DNA of 30,159 nt from a virus. A program made the translations under genes and the position numbers. This document shows, piece by piece, positions 1 through 7,436 of the stretch. The notes beneath the pieces were generated by a model. The model saw only the letters and a list, made by a program, of their open reading frames with translations, was not told the origin of the DNA and did not search any database. The DNA is taken from the IMG/VR virus record IMGVR_UViG_3300050821_010409, positions 1-30,159 of that record, one strand, 5' to 3'. Each line of letters starts with the position of its first letter. Position 1 is the first letter of the stretch.

Positions 1-2
1 AG

Positions 3-1187
3 GTCATTGCCAGCGCGGGACTGGCCGCAGGCACGGGCACGTCCCAGCCCCCGGGAGCGCAGGTCATTGCCAGCGCGGGACTGGCCGCAGGCACGGGCGC
101 GTCCCAGGCCCCGGGAGCGCTCGCGATTGCCAGCACGGGACTGGCCACGGGCACGGGCACCGCCCAGGCTCCGGGTGCGCAAGTCACCGTCAGTGCCGGG
201 CTGGCTGCCGGGACGGGCACGGCACTTGCCCCGTCAGCATCGACGTCAGGGAACACCACGGCAAATGCCGGGCTGGCTGCGGGCGCGGGCACGTCCCAGG
301 CTCCGGGTGCGCAAGTTACCGCGCAGCCGGGCCTTGCCACCGGAACCGGGACCGCGCAGCCGCCCGTGGCCACCGCGGCAACGGCTTCTGGCCTTGCCTC
401 CGGCACGGGAACCGCGCAAGCCCCGGCCGCGCAGCTCGCGGCAGCCGCCGGGCTGGTCACGGGCGCTGGCACGGCCCAGCTCCCGGCAGTACAAGACGCG
501 GTCAGTGCCGGGCTGGCGCCCGGTGCCGGGACCGCGCAGCAGCCAGCCGTGGCGCTCACGCCGGGCACGGCCGTCAGTGCGGGCACGTCCCAGCCCCCTG
601 GTGCGCAGGTCACCGTCCTTGCCGGGCTGGCTTCCGGTACGGGCGCGGCACTGACGGCCACGGCGTCCACGTCAGGCAGCACGACGGCGAGTGCCGGGCT
701 GGCCACGGGCGCAGGCACGGCGCAGTCTCCTGGTGCGCAAGCTGTCGCCGCAGCGGGCCTGGGCGCTGGCACGGGCACTGCCCAGCCGCCCGTGCCTGGC
801 CGGGTGCCGGGACTGCCAGCAGGCACGGGCGCGGCCCTCAGCCCGGTAGCGCAGGCAGCTGAGGCTCCCGGCCTGGGCGCCGGGACCGGGGCTGCCCAGC
901 CGCCCGTGGCGAGCGTGACCGCCAGTGCCGCACTGGCCACGGGCGCAGGAACCGCGCAGGCCGCGGTCCCGGCCCGGACGCCCGTGCTGGCGGCTGCGAC
1001 CGCGGCAGCGCTGGCTGCAGCCGCCGTGGTGACGGCCCGGGCCCAGCTGGCCAGCTCGCTGGCGGTGGCCCCGCTGCCCGCCGTGTCAGCTGCCGCGAAC
1101 GTCATCAAGGGCTACAGCGCTGGCGCCAGCGTGACGCCAGCTGCCAGCAGCCGGGCAACGGTGACCTTCCCCGGAGGCGGCGCATGA
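3..1187 (+). CDS. Gly/Thr/Ala/Gln-Pro repeat protein, 5' end outside window
   Basis: The reading frame is open from the window edge to the stop at 1185-1187, so the N-terminus is missing; the ATG at 366 is internal. Almost all of the visible 394 residues are about 15 imperfect copies of a ~20-residue unit of the type GLAAGTGTAQPPGAQVTASA (about 60 bp per unit), followed by an Ala/Val-rich tail ending RATVTFPGGGA. The stop overlaps the ATG of the next gene (ATGA). The same repeat forms the C-terminus of the next protein, so the two genes are probably a duplicated pair. By position, just before the head-tail connector, a head fibre or capsid decoration role is possible, but this is inference; a tail or receptor-binding fibre is the alternative. 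Confidence 0.8.
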   Translation, partial: VIASAGLAAGTGTSQPPGAQVIASAGLAAGTGASQAPGALAIASTGLATGTGTAQAPGAQVTVSAGLAAGTGTALAPSASTSGNTTANAGLAAGAGTSQAPGAQVTAQPGLATGTGTAQPPVATAATASGLASGTGTAQAPAAQLAAAAGLVTGAGTAQLPAVQDAVSAGLAPGAGTAQQPAVALTPGTAVSAGTSQPPGAQVTVLAGLASGTGAALTATASTSGSTTASAGLATGAGTAQSPGAQAVAAAGLGAGTGTAQPPVPGRVPGLPAGTGAALSPVAQAAEAPGLGAGTGAAQPPVASVTASAALATGAGTAQAAVPARTPVLAAATAAALAAAAVVTARAQLASSLAVAPLPAVSAAANVIKGYSAGASVTPAASSRATVTFPGGGA

Positions 1188-3058
1188 CGACGTACCGGCT
1201 GTTCCCGGCCACTAACGGCCCGTCCTCGCCGGTGCCCTACACCGGCAACATCCTGGTGGGCGTCCTGTTCCGGGTGACCCAGGGCGGCATGTGGTTCACC
1301 GGCTACTGGAAGTGGGTGGCCACCGGCGAGGACGTGACGGCGCGGAAGTTCGCGCTGTGGCACGTCGACGGCGCCGGCACCGGGACGCTGCTGCCCGCTG
1401 CGACGGTCACGTCCGGGACGCTGACGGCCGGGCAGTGGAACTTCGTCGCCCTCAGCACGCCCATTCAGCTGTCGATCGGCAGCACGTACAACGCGTGCAC
1501 CGGCTGGGCTGCGGTCACCTTGCACGGCTTCAGCGATTCCGACACGACCGGCGCGGGCACGGGCGCGGCTGACTCGTACGGCTCCGGCGGCCACACATCG
1601 GGCATCACCAGCGGGCCCCTGTTCGCGTTCTCGGACCAGGGCTTTTCCGCGCCGGACCCGTTCGGCAACCCGCAGGGCGTTTTCTCCACGGCAGGCACGG
1701 ACGCGACCGTGAACATGCCTTTCACGGGCAGCAACAACGGCAACTTCTGGATGGACGCCAGCGTCTCCGACACGGCCCCTGCCGGGTACGCGGGGACGTA
1801 CCGGCTGTGGCCGAACACCGGGCCGCCGAACCCGTCGATCGTCTCCGATGCCCCGGACAATTACGAGGTCGCCACCGAGATCGCGCTGTCGCAGGCGTGC
1901 GTGGTCAGCAAGCTCTGGTACTACTCACCATCAGGCGCGACGCAGCTGGCGACCGCGGCGAACATCTGGAGCATCACCGGCGGCGGCCTGACGGGCACCC
2001 TGGCCGCCACGAACGCGGCGCCGTCGTGGTCGGGCGCCGCGGCGTCCGGGTGGATCTCGTGCACGCTGAGCGCGACCCTCCCTGCGGGCAAGTACAAGGC
2101 CGGCGTGTACAACGGCGCTGCCTCGCCGGCCGCGTGCTTCGCCAAGGACGCGCAGACCGATTACTGGCGCAACGGCATCGGCGCCAGCGGCGTCACCAAC
2201 GGCCCCATCTCGGCGCCGCAGCTGTCTGCCGCGTCACTGGCCTACAACTACAACGGCAATGCCGGCGGGACGCCTGCGTTCAGCGATGGCACGACGCTGG
2301 CCGGGCAGGGCACCTTCACCCAGGGCCCGCCTGACGTCTACCCCTACCTGGTGGCGCTGGTCACCACCCCGACGGCCGGCAGCACGCAAAACTACTGGGC
2401 TGACCTTGAAGTGACCCCGGCGGTCATCAGCGCGGGCCTGGCTGCCGGAACGGGCACTGCCCAGCCGCCCGTGGCCAGCGTGACTGCCAGCGCGGGCCTG
2501 GCTGCCGGGACGGGAACCGCGCAGCCGCCAGGCGCCGTCATCGCGGCCGGCCCCGGGCGGGCACCAGGAGCAGGAACTGCGCAGCCGCCAGCTGCGGCCG
2601 TGACCGCGAGCGCAGGGCGGGCGCCCGGTGCCGGGACCGCGCAGCCGCCTGCCGCGCAAGTCGTGGCCGGTACCGGGCTGGCAGCCGGGGCCGGTGCTTC
2701 CCAGCCGCCAGCAGCGCAGGTTACTGTCATTGCCGGGCTGCCCCCGGGCGCCGGGACGGCTTGGAACGCCGTGGTCACCACGGTGCCGTCCGTGACGGCC
2801 GCCGCAGGGCTGGCCGCTGCTGCAGGCACTGCCCAGGCGCCCGTTGCCGTGACCGTGGCCGCTGCAGGGGCGGGCACCGGGAACGGGACGGCGCAGCCGC
2901 CGTCCGTGGCCAGCTCCAGCAACGTGACGGCAGCGGCAGGGCTGGCGGCAGGCACGGGCACTGCCCCGGCACCGGGAGTGACCGGCCCGGTCGTGGGCGG
3001 CCACAGCATTGACACCGCCGTGACGGAGCTGGCGAGCATGCGCGCCACGGTGACGTGA
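1184..3058 (+). CDS. DUF4082-like protein with C-terminal 20-residue repeats
   Basis: This 624-residue protein starts at an ATG overlapping the upstream stop by 4 bp. Residues ~1-195 and ~200-400 look like two beta-sandwich domains of DUF4082 type: both begin YRL(F/W)P, carry a GVLFRV or EIALSQ strand, and end with 'T(L/A)xAGxW...L' and 'GSTYNACTGW' or 'GKYKAGVYN' motifs. From ~415 onward come about nine copies of the same GLAAGTGTAQPP-type unit seen in the preceding protein, ending in LASMRATVT. No catalytic residues or membrane segments are visible. DUF4082 domains are known from surface and fibre-like proteins; with the position before the connector this suggests a virion decoration protein. 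The function is inferred. Confidence 0.8.
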   Translation: MTTYRLFPATNGPSSPVPYTGNILVGVLFRVTQGGMWFTGYWKWVATGEDVTARKFALWHVDGAGTGTLLPAATVTSGTLTAGQWNFVALSTPIQLSIGSTYNACTGWAAVTLHGFSDSDTTGAGTGAADSYGSGGHTSGITSGPLFAFSDQGFSAPDPFGNPQGVFSTAGTDATVNMPFTGSNNGNFWMDASVSDTAPAGYAGTYRLWPNTGPPNPSIVSDAPDNYEVATEIALSQACVVSKLWYYSPSGATQLATAANIWSITGGGLTGTLAATNAAPSWSGAAASGWISCTLSATLPAGKYKAGVYNGAASPAACFAKDAQTDYWRNGIGASGVTNGPISAPQLSAASLAYNYNGNAGGTPAFSDGTTLAGQGTFTQGPPDVYPYLVALVTTPTAGSTQNYWADLEVTPAVISAGLAAGTGTAQPPVASVTASAGLAAGTGTAQPPGAVIAAGPGRAPGAGTAQPPAAAVTASAGRAPGAGTAQPPAAQVVAGTGLAAGAGASQPPAAQVTVIAGLPPGAGTAWNAVVTTVPSVTAAAGLAAAAGTAQAPVAVTVAAAGAGTGNGTAQPPSVASSSNVTAAAGLAAGTGTAPAPGVTGPVVGGHSIDTAVTELASMRATVT

Positions 3059-3066
3059 CCGGCGTG

Positions 3067-3159
3067 ATGGCGAGGCGTATCCTGGCAGGCAAGAGGATGC
3101 AGGACCAGCACCCGGCGGCTGGTAGCGCGGGTCACCCTCAGCCAGGGCAGCGCGCATGA
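3067..3159 (+). CDS. Small basic protein (30 aa), coupled to the connector gene
   Basis: An ATG opens a 30-codon frame (MARRILAGKRMQDQHPAAGS...) whose stop overlaps the ATG of the head-tail connector gene (ATGA), the usual sign of translational coupling in this phage. There is no strong Shine-Dalgarno site. The product is basic at the N-terminus and Gly/Pro/His-rich at the C-terminus. I do not recognise a family. It fills the gap between the repeat protein and the connector, which would otherwise be about 100 bp of leader. Confidence 0.45.
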   Translation: MARRILAGKRMQDQHPAAGSAGHPQPGQRA

Positions 3160-4094
3160 CCGCAACGGTCTTCTACGAGTCACCATCGGAGATAGCCGAG
3201 CTGGGCAACGTCTTCCTGAACAGCTCCCAGGTCGCGGCAGACCCGACCACGGTCAGCTGCGTGGTGACTGACCCGTCTGGCACGTCCGTCACGCACACCT
3301 ACAACGGCTCGGCTCCCGCGGACGTCGTCCGCAATTCCGCCGGGAGCTACACGCTGCCCGTGCCGTGCTCGCCGGCCATCACGGGCATTGACGGCCTGTG
3401 GTCGTTCGTCTGGATCGGCACCGGGGCGGTATCGGACATCCAGCCGGGCACCTGGCGGGTGCTGCCGACGGCGGTCGGCACCTGGTACATCGGCCTGGAG
3501 GAGTTCAAGGACCGGCTGGGCATCACCGACAGCGACGACGACTCGCAGGCCCAGATCGCCATCCAGACCGTGTGCGACTGGGTGAACCAGTGGTGCGGCC
3601 AGCACTTCACCCGGATCACCGAAGTGCGCACCTTCGTGCCGCATGAGCTGGTGAAGGTCAACATCGACCCGCTGGTCTCGCTGACCGCGCTCAACGTGGA
3701 CCGCGATGGTGACGGCACTTTCGAGGAGGCCTGGGTGCAGGGCACTGATTACCAGCTCCGGATCGGGCCTGACAGCTATAACCTGAACGCGACGGGCATC
3801 TTGCGGCCGTACCGGCAGGCCTACACCGTGCAGTCTGGGAAGCTGTTCCCCTTCATCTACCCGTTCGCGCACCTGGACCGGGTGCAGATCGCCGGGACCT
3901 GGGGCTGGAGCCAGGTCCCGGCCTCGGTGACGCAAGCGTCCTTCATCCTGGCCGCGGACTTGTTCAAGTCAAAGGACGCGCCCTTCGGCGTGGCGGGGGT
4001 CTCCGATTACGGCGTCACGCGCATCCAGGCCAACCCCTGGCTGATAGAGCTGCTGCGGCCCTTCAAGAACACGAAGCGCTCGGTGGGAGTATGA
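3156..4094 (+). CDS. Head-tail connector (gp6-like adaptor)
   Basis: A 312-residue protein. The N-terminal ~105 residues look like an Ig/beta-sandwich module (SCVVTDPSGTSVTHTYNGS, SAGSYTLPVPC), the type used to vary phage structural proteins. The C-terminal part starts with YIGLEEFKDRLGITDSDDDS and continues with an Ile/Val/Trp helix (IAIQTVCDWVNQWCGQHF) and the pattern VNIDPLVSLTALNVDRDGDG. This is the typical start and core of gp6-like head-tail adaptor proteins, which bind under the portal and prepare the head for tail joining. The fused N-terminal Ig-like module is less usual. It is followed by a non-coding array of bipartite repeats. Confidence 0.8.
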   Translation: MTATVFYESPSEIAELGNVFLNSSQVAADPTTVSCVVTDPSGTSVTHTYNGSAPADVVRNSAGSYTLPVPCSPAITGIDGLWSFVWIGTGAVSDIQPGTWRVLPTAVGTWYIGLEEFKDRLGITDSDDDSQAQIAIQTVCDWVNQWCGQHFTRITEVRTFVPHELVKVNIDPLVSLTALNVDRDGDGTFEEAWVQGTDYQLRIGPDSYNLNATGILRPYRQAYTVQSGKLFPFIYPFAHLDRVQIAGTWGWSQVPASVTQASFILAADLFKSKDAPFGVAGVSDYGVTRIQANPWLIELLRPFKNTKRSVGV

Positions 4095-4107
4095 GGCACG
4101 CCTACGC

Positions 4108-4258
4108 TGGCTGGCTGTCGATCTGTGGCAGCAGGAAGGGGAGGCATAAGGCACATCTACGCTGGCTGGCTGAGCGGATAGGGCGGCACGCATGGGGTGG
4201 CTGGCTGTAGTCGCTTGGCTGCAGGGCCGCTGAGGCTGGCACGTGTCTCATGGCTGGT
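4108..4258 (+). repeat. Bipartite repeat cluster 1 (4 copies)
   Basis: Four copies of TGGCTGGCT, nine variable bases, TGGCTGCA begin at 4108, 4163, 4198 and 4233; in each the second half begins exactly 18 bp after the first. The last copies are degenerate in one half. The stretch between the connector gene and the next small frame has no other coding content. Confidence 0.8.
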
Positions 4259-4289
4259 CGTTTTACGGAACGGGGAAGAGTGAGGCGTG

Positions 4290-4400
4290 ATGGTCATCAA
4301 GGTAAGGACCGGGCTAACGCGGGGCGTGCTGACGACGCAGAACTGCCCGGCCCTCGTGCCGGTGGACAACGTGAAGTCGGGCTGCCCCCGCGGCCGGTGA
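4290..4400 (+). CDS. Small protein of unknown function (36 aa)
   Basis: ATG at 4290 opens a 36-codon frame (MVIKVRTGLTRGVLTTQNCP..., ending CPRGR). A purine-rich stretch, GGGGAAGAG, lies about 8 bases upstream and could act as ribosome binding site. It sits between two repeat clusters. No family is recognised. It could be a genuine small structural-region gene or the remnant of a longer one. Confidence 0.35.
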   Translation: MVIKVRTGLTRGVLTTQNCPALVPVDNVKSGCPRGR

Positions 4401-4422
4401 GCCATGACGGTCAGGGAGTCTT

Positions 4423-4608
4423 CGGCTGGCTGACCGGCGGTGGCTGCCGTCTTCTGGCTGGCTCATCTGGTTCGGCTGCTGGTCCTTGGCGGGCAAGCGA
4501 TCTCGGGCTGCTGGTCCTTGGCGGGCAAGCGATCTCGGGCTGCTGGTCCTTGGCGGGCAAGCGATCTCGGGCTGCTGGTCCTTGGCTGACTCGCGTCCCT
4601 GGGCTGCT
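4423..4608 (+). repeat. Bipartite repeat cluster 2, 32-bp tandem array
   Basis: Six copies start at 4423, 4455, 4487, 4519, 4551 and 4583, exactly 32 bp apart. The copies at 4487, 4519 and 4551 are identical over the full 32 bp (first half TGGCGGGCA, second half GGGCTGCT). The same 18-bp offset between half-sites is kept in all six. A degenerate seventh first-half follows at 4616 inside the -35 region of the next promoter. The 32-bp period is not a multiple of three, so the array is not coding. Confidence 0.9.
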
Positions 4609-4614
4609 GTTTCT

Positions 4615-4642
4615 TTGACTGGCTACCTGCGGCCGTTATACT
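4615..4642 (+). promoter_or_regulatory. Sigma70-like promoter
   Basis: TTGACT at 4615-4620 and TATACT at 4637-4642 are separated by 16 bp, close to the vegetative consensus. The -35 hexamer overlaps a degenerate copy of the intergenic bipartite repeat. A strong ribosome binding site (AAGGAGG) follows about 15 bases after the -10 element. Confidence 0.65.
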
Positions 4643-4668
4643 GCAGCATACAGCAAGAAGGAGGGCAC

Positions 4669-4929
4669 ATGGCACGGCTGCCAAGCGGGCGCTACCTTGC
4701 CCAGCACGCGGGCGACGACGTGATCGTGTTCGAGGAGGGCACTGAGCGCGAGGTCATGCGCGTCCCGCTGGTCTTGCGGGGAGGCGACGGCAGCGTCACG
4801 GTCAACAAGGACGGGATTGCCGAAGCGCAGGCTGTCATCTACCACAGTGAACTGGGCGACGAAGACCGGGCATTCGCGCATTTCTGGTGCGGGTACTTCT
4901 ATGCGCACGCTGCCAGGGATACCGTTTAG
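4669..4929 (+). CDS. Small acidic phage protein of unknown function (86 aa)
   Basis: ATG at 4669 is chosen because AAGGAGG lies just upstream and a good promoter precedes it; longer in-frame starts would read through the repeat array. The product begins MARLPSGRYLAQHAGDDVIV and ends in an aromatic/Ala segment (FAHFWCGYFYAHAARDTV). I see no known domain. The first two thirds look like short beta strands with charged turns. The next gene starts 14 bp downstream with its own AGGAGG, so the two are probably one transcript. Confidence 0.65.
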   Translation: MARLPSGRYLAQHAGDDVIVFEEGTEREVMRVPLVLRGGDGSVTVNKDGIAEAQAVIYHSELGDEDRAFAHFWCGYFYAHAARDTV

Positions 4930-4943
4930 CCCAGGAGGTCACG

Positions 4944-5591
4944 ATGGCCAAGGCCCCGAAGGCCCCGCTTGCCGCGCATGCCGGCCGCACGCCTGCGCAA
5001 GTGGCCGCCGGGAAGAAGTTCGCCGCTGCCGGCCGTAAGGCGCAGGCTACCGCCCGGGCCCGGGGCAAGAAGCCGTCCGCTGCCCAGAAGCAGGCGGCGC
5101 TGAAGTGGGCCGCGGCGGGCCGGGCAGCGCAGGCGGCCAAGCGCCAGGGCAAGGTCCCGGTGCAGAAGGCCGCGGCCGTCGCTCCCGTCCAGCCTGCGGT
5201 CCTGCCCGGCTGGTGGCTGCTGGGCTGCAATGACGAGGCGCCCACGTGCGCGGCCACGGCAGTGGCCAACCACCTGCTGGCCGTCACGGGCCTGGCGCTG
5301 ACTGCGCAGGAGGTCGCGCGGCTGCACGCGATGGCCGGGGGCGAGGACGGCGCCGGCATCGCTGACGTGCTGGACGTGCTGCTGGCTTGGTCACCTAGGG
5401 CAGATGTGCGCCTGGTGTCGGCCAGGCGCGCTGACGAGGCCATGATCGTGCCTGGCCTCGTCGTCGGCGTCAGCCTGCCGCACGCGCGCCATGCCGTGCT
5501 GTCCCACCCGCGGGGGATGGTCAGCTGGGGGCGCGTGATGCCCTGGACCGGGGTGCCGGATGAGGCGTGGGCACTGGAGTGGGCGGCCTAG
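4944..5591 (+). CDS. Lys/Ala-rich protein with C39/papain-like peptidase domain
   Basis: ATG at 4944 follows AGGAGG with good spacing. Residues 1-75 are Ala/Lys/Arg-rich and histone-tail-like (AAGKKFAAAGRKAQATARAR), likely nucleic-acid binding or disordered. Residues 90-215 resemble a C39-like cysteine peptidase fold: GCNDEAPTCAATAVANHLL with Cys102 as possible nucleophile, and RHAVLSHPRGMVSWG with His183 as possible general base. Whether it is catalytic is not certain; many phage copies of such folds are of unknown role. A repeat cluster follows. Confidence 0.6.
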   Translation: MAKAPKAPLAAHAGRTPAQVAAGKKFAAAGRKAQATARARGKKPSAAQKQAALKWAAAGRAAQAAKRQGKVPVQKAAAVAPVQPAVLPGWWLLGCNDEAPTCAATAVANHLLAVTGLALTAQEVARLHAMAGGEDGAGIADVLDVLLAWSPRADVRLVSARRADEAMIVPGLVVGVSLPHARHAVLSHPRGMVSWGRVMPWTGVPDEAWALEWAA

Positions 5592-5599
5592 TGCCACAA

Positions 5600-5722
5600 T
5601 GGCTGGCCCTGGGTCAACGGCTGAACAGGCATGGCTGGCTTCGCCTGCGCGCAGAGGCAAGAGAACTGCGACATGTCCCTGGCGGCACGATCGTGTTGGC
5701 TGGCCTTGGATCAATGGCTGCA
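5600..5722 (+). repeat. Bipartite repeat cluster 3
   Basis: Copies begin at 5600, 5632 (second half degenerate) and 5697 in the gap between two genes. The first two are 32 bp apart; the 5600 and 5697 copies keep the 18-bp offset between halves. Confidence 0.7.
5649..5671 (-). repeat. Inverted copy of a dispersed 23-31 bp element
   Basis: These 23 bases are the exact reverse complement of a sequence found at 14147 and 15365. The element contains a short inverted repeat (CGCAG...CTGCG) with a 12-base loop. Confidence 0.75.
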
Positions 5723-5725
5723 AAG

Positions 5726-5782
5726 GAGACGACTGGCCTTCAGCGAAGAGAGCCGGGAAGGCGGGCGCAGGCCAGTCGTCTC
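5726..5782 (+). other. 14-bp perfect inverted repeat
   Basis: GAGACGACTGGCCT at 5726-5739 and its exact reverse complement at 5769-5782 are separated by 29 bases. There is no T-run after the right arm, so a simple intrinsic terminator is unlikely. The right arm lies just before a TATAGT-like -10 element and a GTG start, so an operator or RNA structure is possible. Confidence 0.6.
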
Positions 5783-5802
5783 TCGCAGTATAGTATCAGC
5801 TC

Positions 5803-5961
5803 GTGGCTGACGACGTTCCTGACCCGCTGACGATGCTGCAGGCGTCCGCCGTGGCCCAGCACGAGATGTACCTGGCCTGGGTGATGGCAGGCTTCACCAC
5901 GGAGCAGTCCATGGAGCTGGTGTCGACCGTGATCTACGCGATGATCATGAAGGCGGCGTGA
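5803..5961 (+). CDS. Small phage protein (52 aa), probably leaderless
   Basis: GTG at 5803 opens a 52-codon frame (VADDVPDPLTMLQASAVAQH... ending TVIYAMIMKAA). TATAGT lies 8 bases upstream and there is no Shine-Dalgarno site, which suggests a leaderless transcript. The helical sequence with HEMYLAWVMAGFTTEQSMEL resembles many short actinophage proteins of unknown role. No specific family is named. Confidence 0.5.
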   Translation: MADDVPDPLTMLQASAVAQHEMYLAWVMAGFTTEQSMELVSTVIYAMIMKAA

Positions 5962-5989
5962 ATGACTGCTGTAGCGTACGGTAAAGCTC

Positions 5990-6592
5990 ATGGTAACGGG
6001 TCGTCGCACGTGGCTGCCAGGAATCAAGGATGGCCGCGTGGAGCTGCCTGAGCGCCATTACCAGCTGGTGCGCGGGCTGAAGTCAGGGCGCGAGCTGTGG
6101 AAGCGCCATCCGCACGTCCGGACCGGGCAGGAACTGACTTTTGGCGAGCGCGCTGCGGACGTGATGCGAAACGCCTTCGGGTCGTGGGCGTTCGTTGGCA
6201 GCTTCCTGGCCTTCATGGGCGCCTGGATGGCGTTCAATTCACTGTTCCTGCGCGGGCACGGGTTCGATAAGTACCCGTACATCCTGCTGAACTTGTGCTT
6301 GTCGATGATGGCCGGCTTGCAGGGAGCGCTGATCCTGATCGCGGCCAAGCGGGCTGACCGGGTCTCAGCAGAGCAGGCGCTCGCGCATTACAGCGAGACG
6401 GGAAAGCTGGACGCGCTCCTGACCGTCAATAATGAGATGACGGCGCGGATCGAGGCAGCCAGCGCGCTGCTGACGGAAATTCACCGTCATGTTACCGCGA
6501 TGACGCCAGGAGCGGGCGCGTTCTCCCCAGGGCACGAGCCCGGGCAGGAGCCAGCATCGCGCCGTGATCCCGGGAGCGCTGACTGTGACTGA
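5990..6592 (+). CDS. DUF1003 family membrane protein
   Basis: A 200-residue protein. LTFGERAADVMRNAFGSWAFVG is followed by a first hydrophobic helix (~residues 65-85), FDKYPYILLNLCLS, and a second helix (~97-118) ending ILIAAKRADRVSAEQAL. This is the DUF1003 signature: an approach helix, two membrane helices with a short loop, then a charged 'NRQ/KRADR' segment. Role unknown; in phages such proteins may modify the membrane. The C-terminal 30 residues are Pro/Gly-rich and unconserved. There is no clear ribosome binding site; a TACGGT hexamer 7 bases before the ATG fits a leaderless start. Its stop overlaps the start of the next gene by 8 bp. Confidence 0.8.
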   Translation: MVTGRRTWLPGIKDGRVELPERHYQLVRGLKSGRELWKRHPHVRTGQELTFGERAADVMRNAFGSWAFVGSFLAFMGAWMAFNSLFLRGHGFDKYPYILLNLCLSMMAGLQGALILIAAKRADRVSAEQALAHYSETGKLDALLTVNNEMTARIEAASALLTEIHRHVTAMTPGAGAFSPGHEPGQEPASRRDPGSADCD

Positions 6593-7010
6593 CCTTGCCG
6601 CTATCCGCACCGCCCTGGCCGCCCGGATTACCACGGGCACGGGACTGCGCGCCCTGCCGGAAGCCCGTGACCAGGTCAGCCCGCCGGTGGCCGTGGTGCT
6701 GCCCGGCCAGCCCGTGGTGACCTACGGCGCCACCGTGGACGGCGCCTTCACCGTGAACCTGCGGGTGCTGCTGCTGCTCAGCGACGGGGCGCCGGTGGAG
6801 AAGGTGCAGCGCGCGCTGGATGCCTACCTGGGCATCGGCGTGGATGACAGCGTCCCGGCCAGCATCGCCGGCGCCATCCAGGAGGACCCGACGCTGGGCG
6901 GCGCCGTGCACTTCGCCGTGCCGCTGGCCGCTGACAGCTACGGGCGGGTGGACTATGCCGGGGTCACCTATTTCGGGGCCCGCCTGTCGATCCAGGCAGG
7001 GGCGCTGTAG
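6585..7010 (+). CDS. Tail terminator / tail completion protein candidate
   Basis: The GTG at 6585 is preferred because GGGAG lies ~9 bases upstream; GTG 6564 is a longer alternative. The 141-residue product begins VTDLAAIRTALAARITTGTGLRA, then GATVDGAFTVNLRVLLLLSD, VEKVQRALDAYLGIGVDDSVPASI and ends VDYAGVTYFGARLSIQAGAL. The layout (N-terminal helix, central beta strands, 'YLG...SI..AI..D', closing 'Y.G..Y.GA...I') matches the small alpha/beta tail terminator and head-tail joining proteins of siphoviruses, which cap the tail tube. The call rests on fold-level similarity and on position after the connector. Confidence 0.6.
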   Translation: MTDLAAIRTALAARITTGTGLRALPEARDQVSPPVAVVLPGQPVVTYGATVDGAFTVNLRVLLLLSDGAPVEKVQRALDAYLGIGVDDSVPASIAGAIQEDPTLGGAVHFAVPLAADSYGRVDYAGVTYFGARLSIQAGAL

Positions 7011-7052
7011 CCCGGCACAGCGCGGCGCAGTCTGACGCAGTATGCTAACGTC

Positions 7053-7436
7053 ATGAATCCCGTGCTTGATGACGTCCTGGCGGCGCTGCGGCAATCCTGG
7101 ATACGGGAGACCAGCGCCTTCCCGGACCGGTGGACGCCCGGGAACCCTGCGTGCGGGCAGTGCACGGTATCGGCCCTGGTGATCCAGGACTATGCCGGCG
7201 GCGACCTCGTGCGGTTCCTTGTCGTTGACGCCGGCATGGACATGCGGCACACGGTGAACCGGCTGCCCGGCGGCATGCTGCTCGACGCCACCGCCAGCCA
7301 GTTCGCGTCCGTCCCGGTGTACGTGCCGCGGGCGCCGGAGACCCGCGCGGCGGCACTGGAACGGCAGGACATGGCCGTGCGCTACGCCATCTTGAGCGAG
7401 CGGGTGGAGCGCTGGCTGGAGGAAGAGGCATCGTGA
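7053..7436 (+). CDS. YunG-like protein
   Basis: A 127-residue protein with WIRETSAFPDRW, NPACGQCTVSALVIQDYAGG, RHTVNRLPGGMLLDATASQF and a C-terminal ALERQDMAVRYAILSERVERW. The order 'GQC...AL..QD..GG', 'H..NRLP.G...D.T..QF' and a final helix is that of YunG-family proteins, a small papain-like fold; Cys37, His66 and Asp78 would be the equivalent triad. No activity is established for the family. TATGCT lies 6 bases before the ATG and there is no Shine-Dalgarno site, so a leaderless transcript is likely. The stop overlaps the next GTG. Confidence 0.7.
   Translation: MNPVLDDVLAALRQSWIRETSAFPDRWTPGNPACGQCTVSALVIQDYAGGDLVRFLVVDAGMDMRHTVNRLPGGMLLDATASQFASVPVYVPRAPETRAAALERQDMAVRYAILSERVERWLEEEAS

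Noticed and set aside
366-1187. ATG 366 as true start of the first repeat protein
   Set aside because: The same repeat pattern continues in frame upstream to the window edge, so this Met is internal.
2234-3186. Minus-strand frames opposite the repeat region of the DUF4082-like gene
   Set aside because: They arise because the 60-bp repeats are open in several frames; composition is low-complexity and start sites lack signals.
4423-4608. CRISPR array (32-bp regular repeats with variable parts)
   Set aside because: Variable parts are only 9 and about 6 bases long, conserved blocks are 8-9 bases, several units are identical throughout, the copies are scattered over 20 kb, and no cas gene is present.
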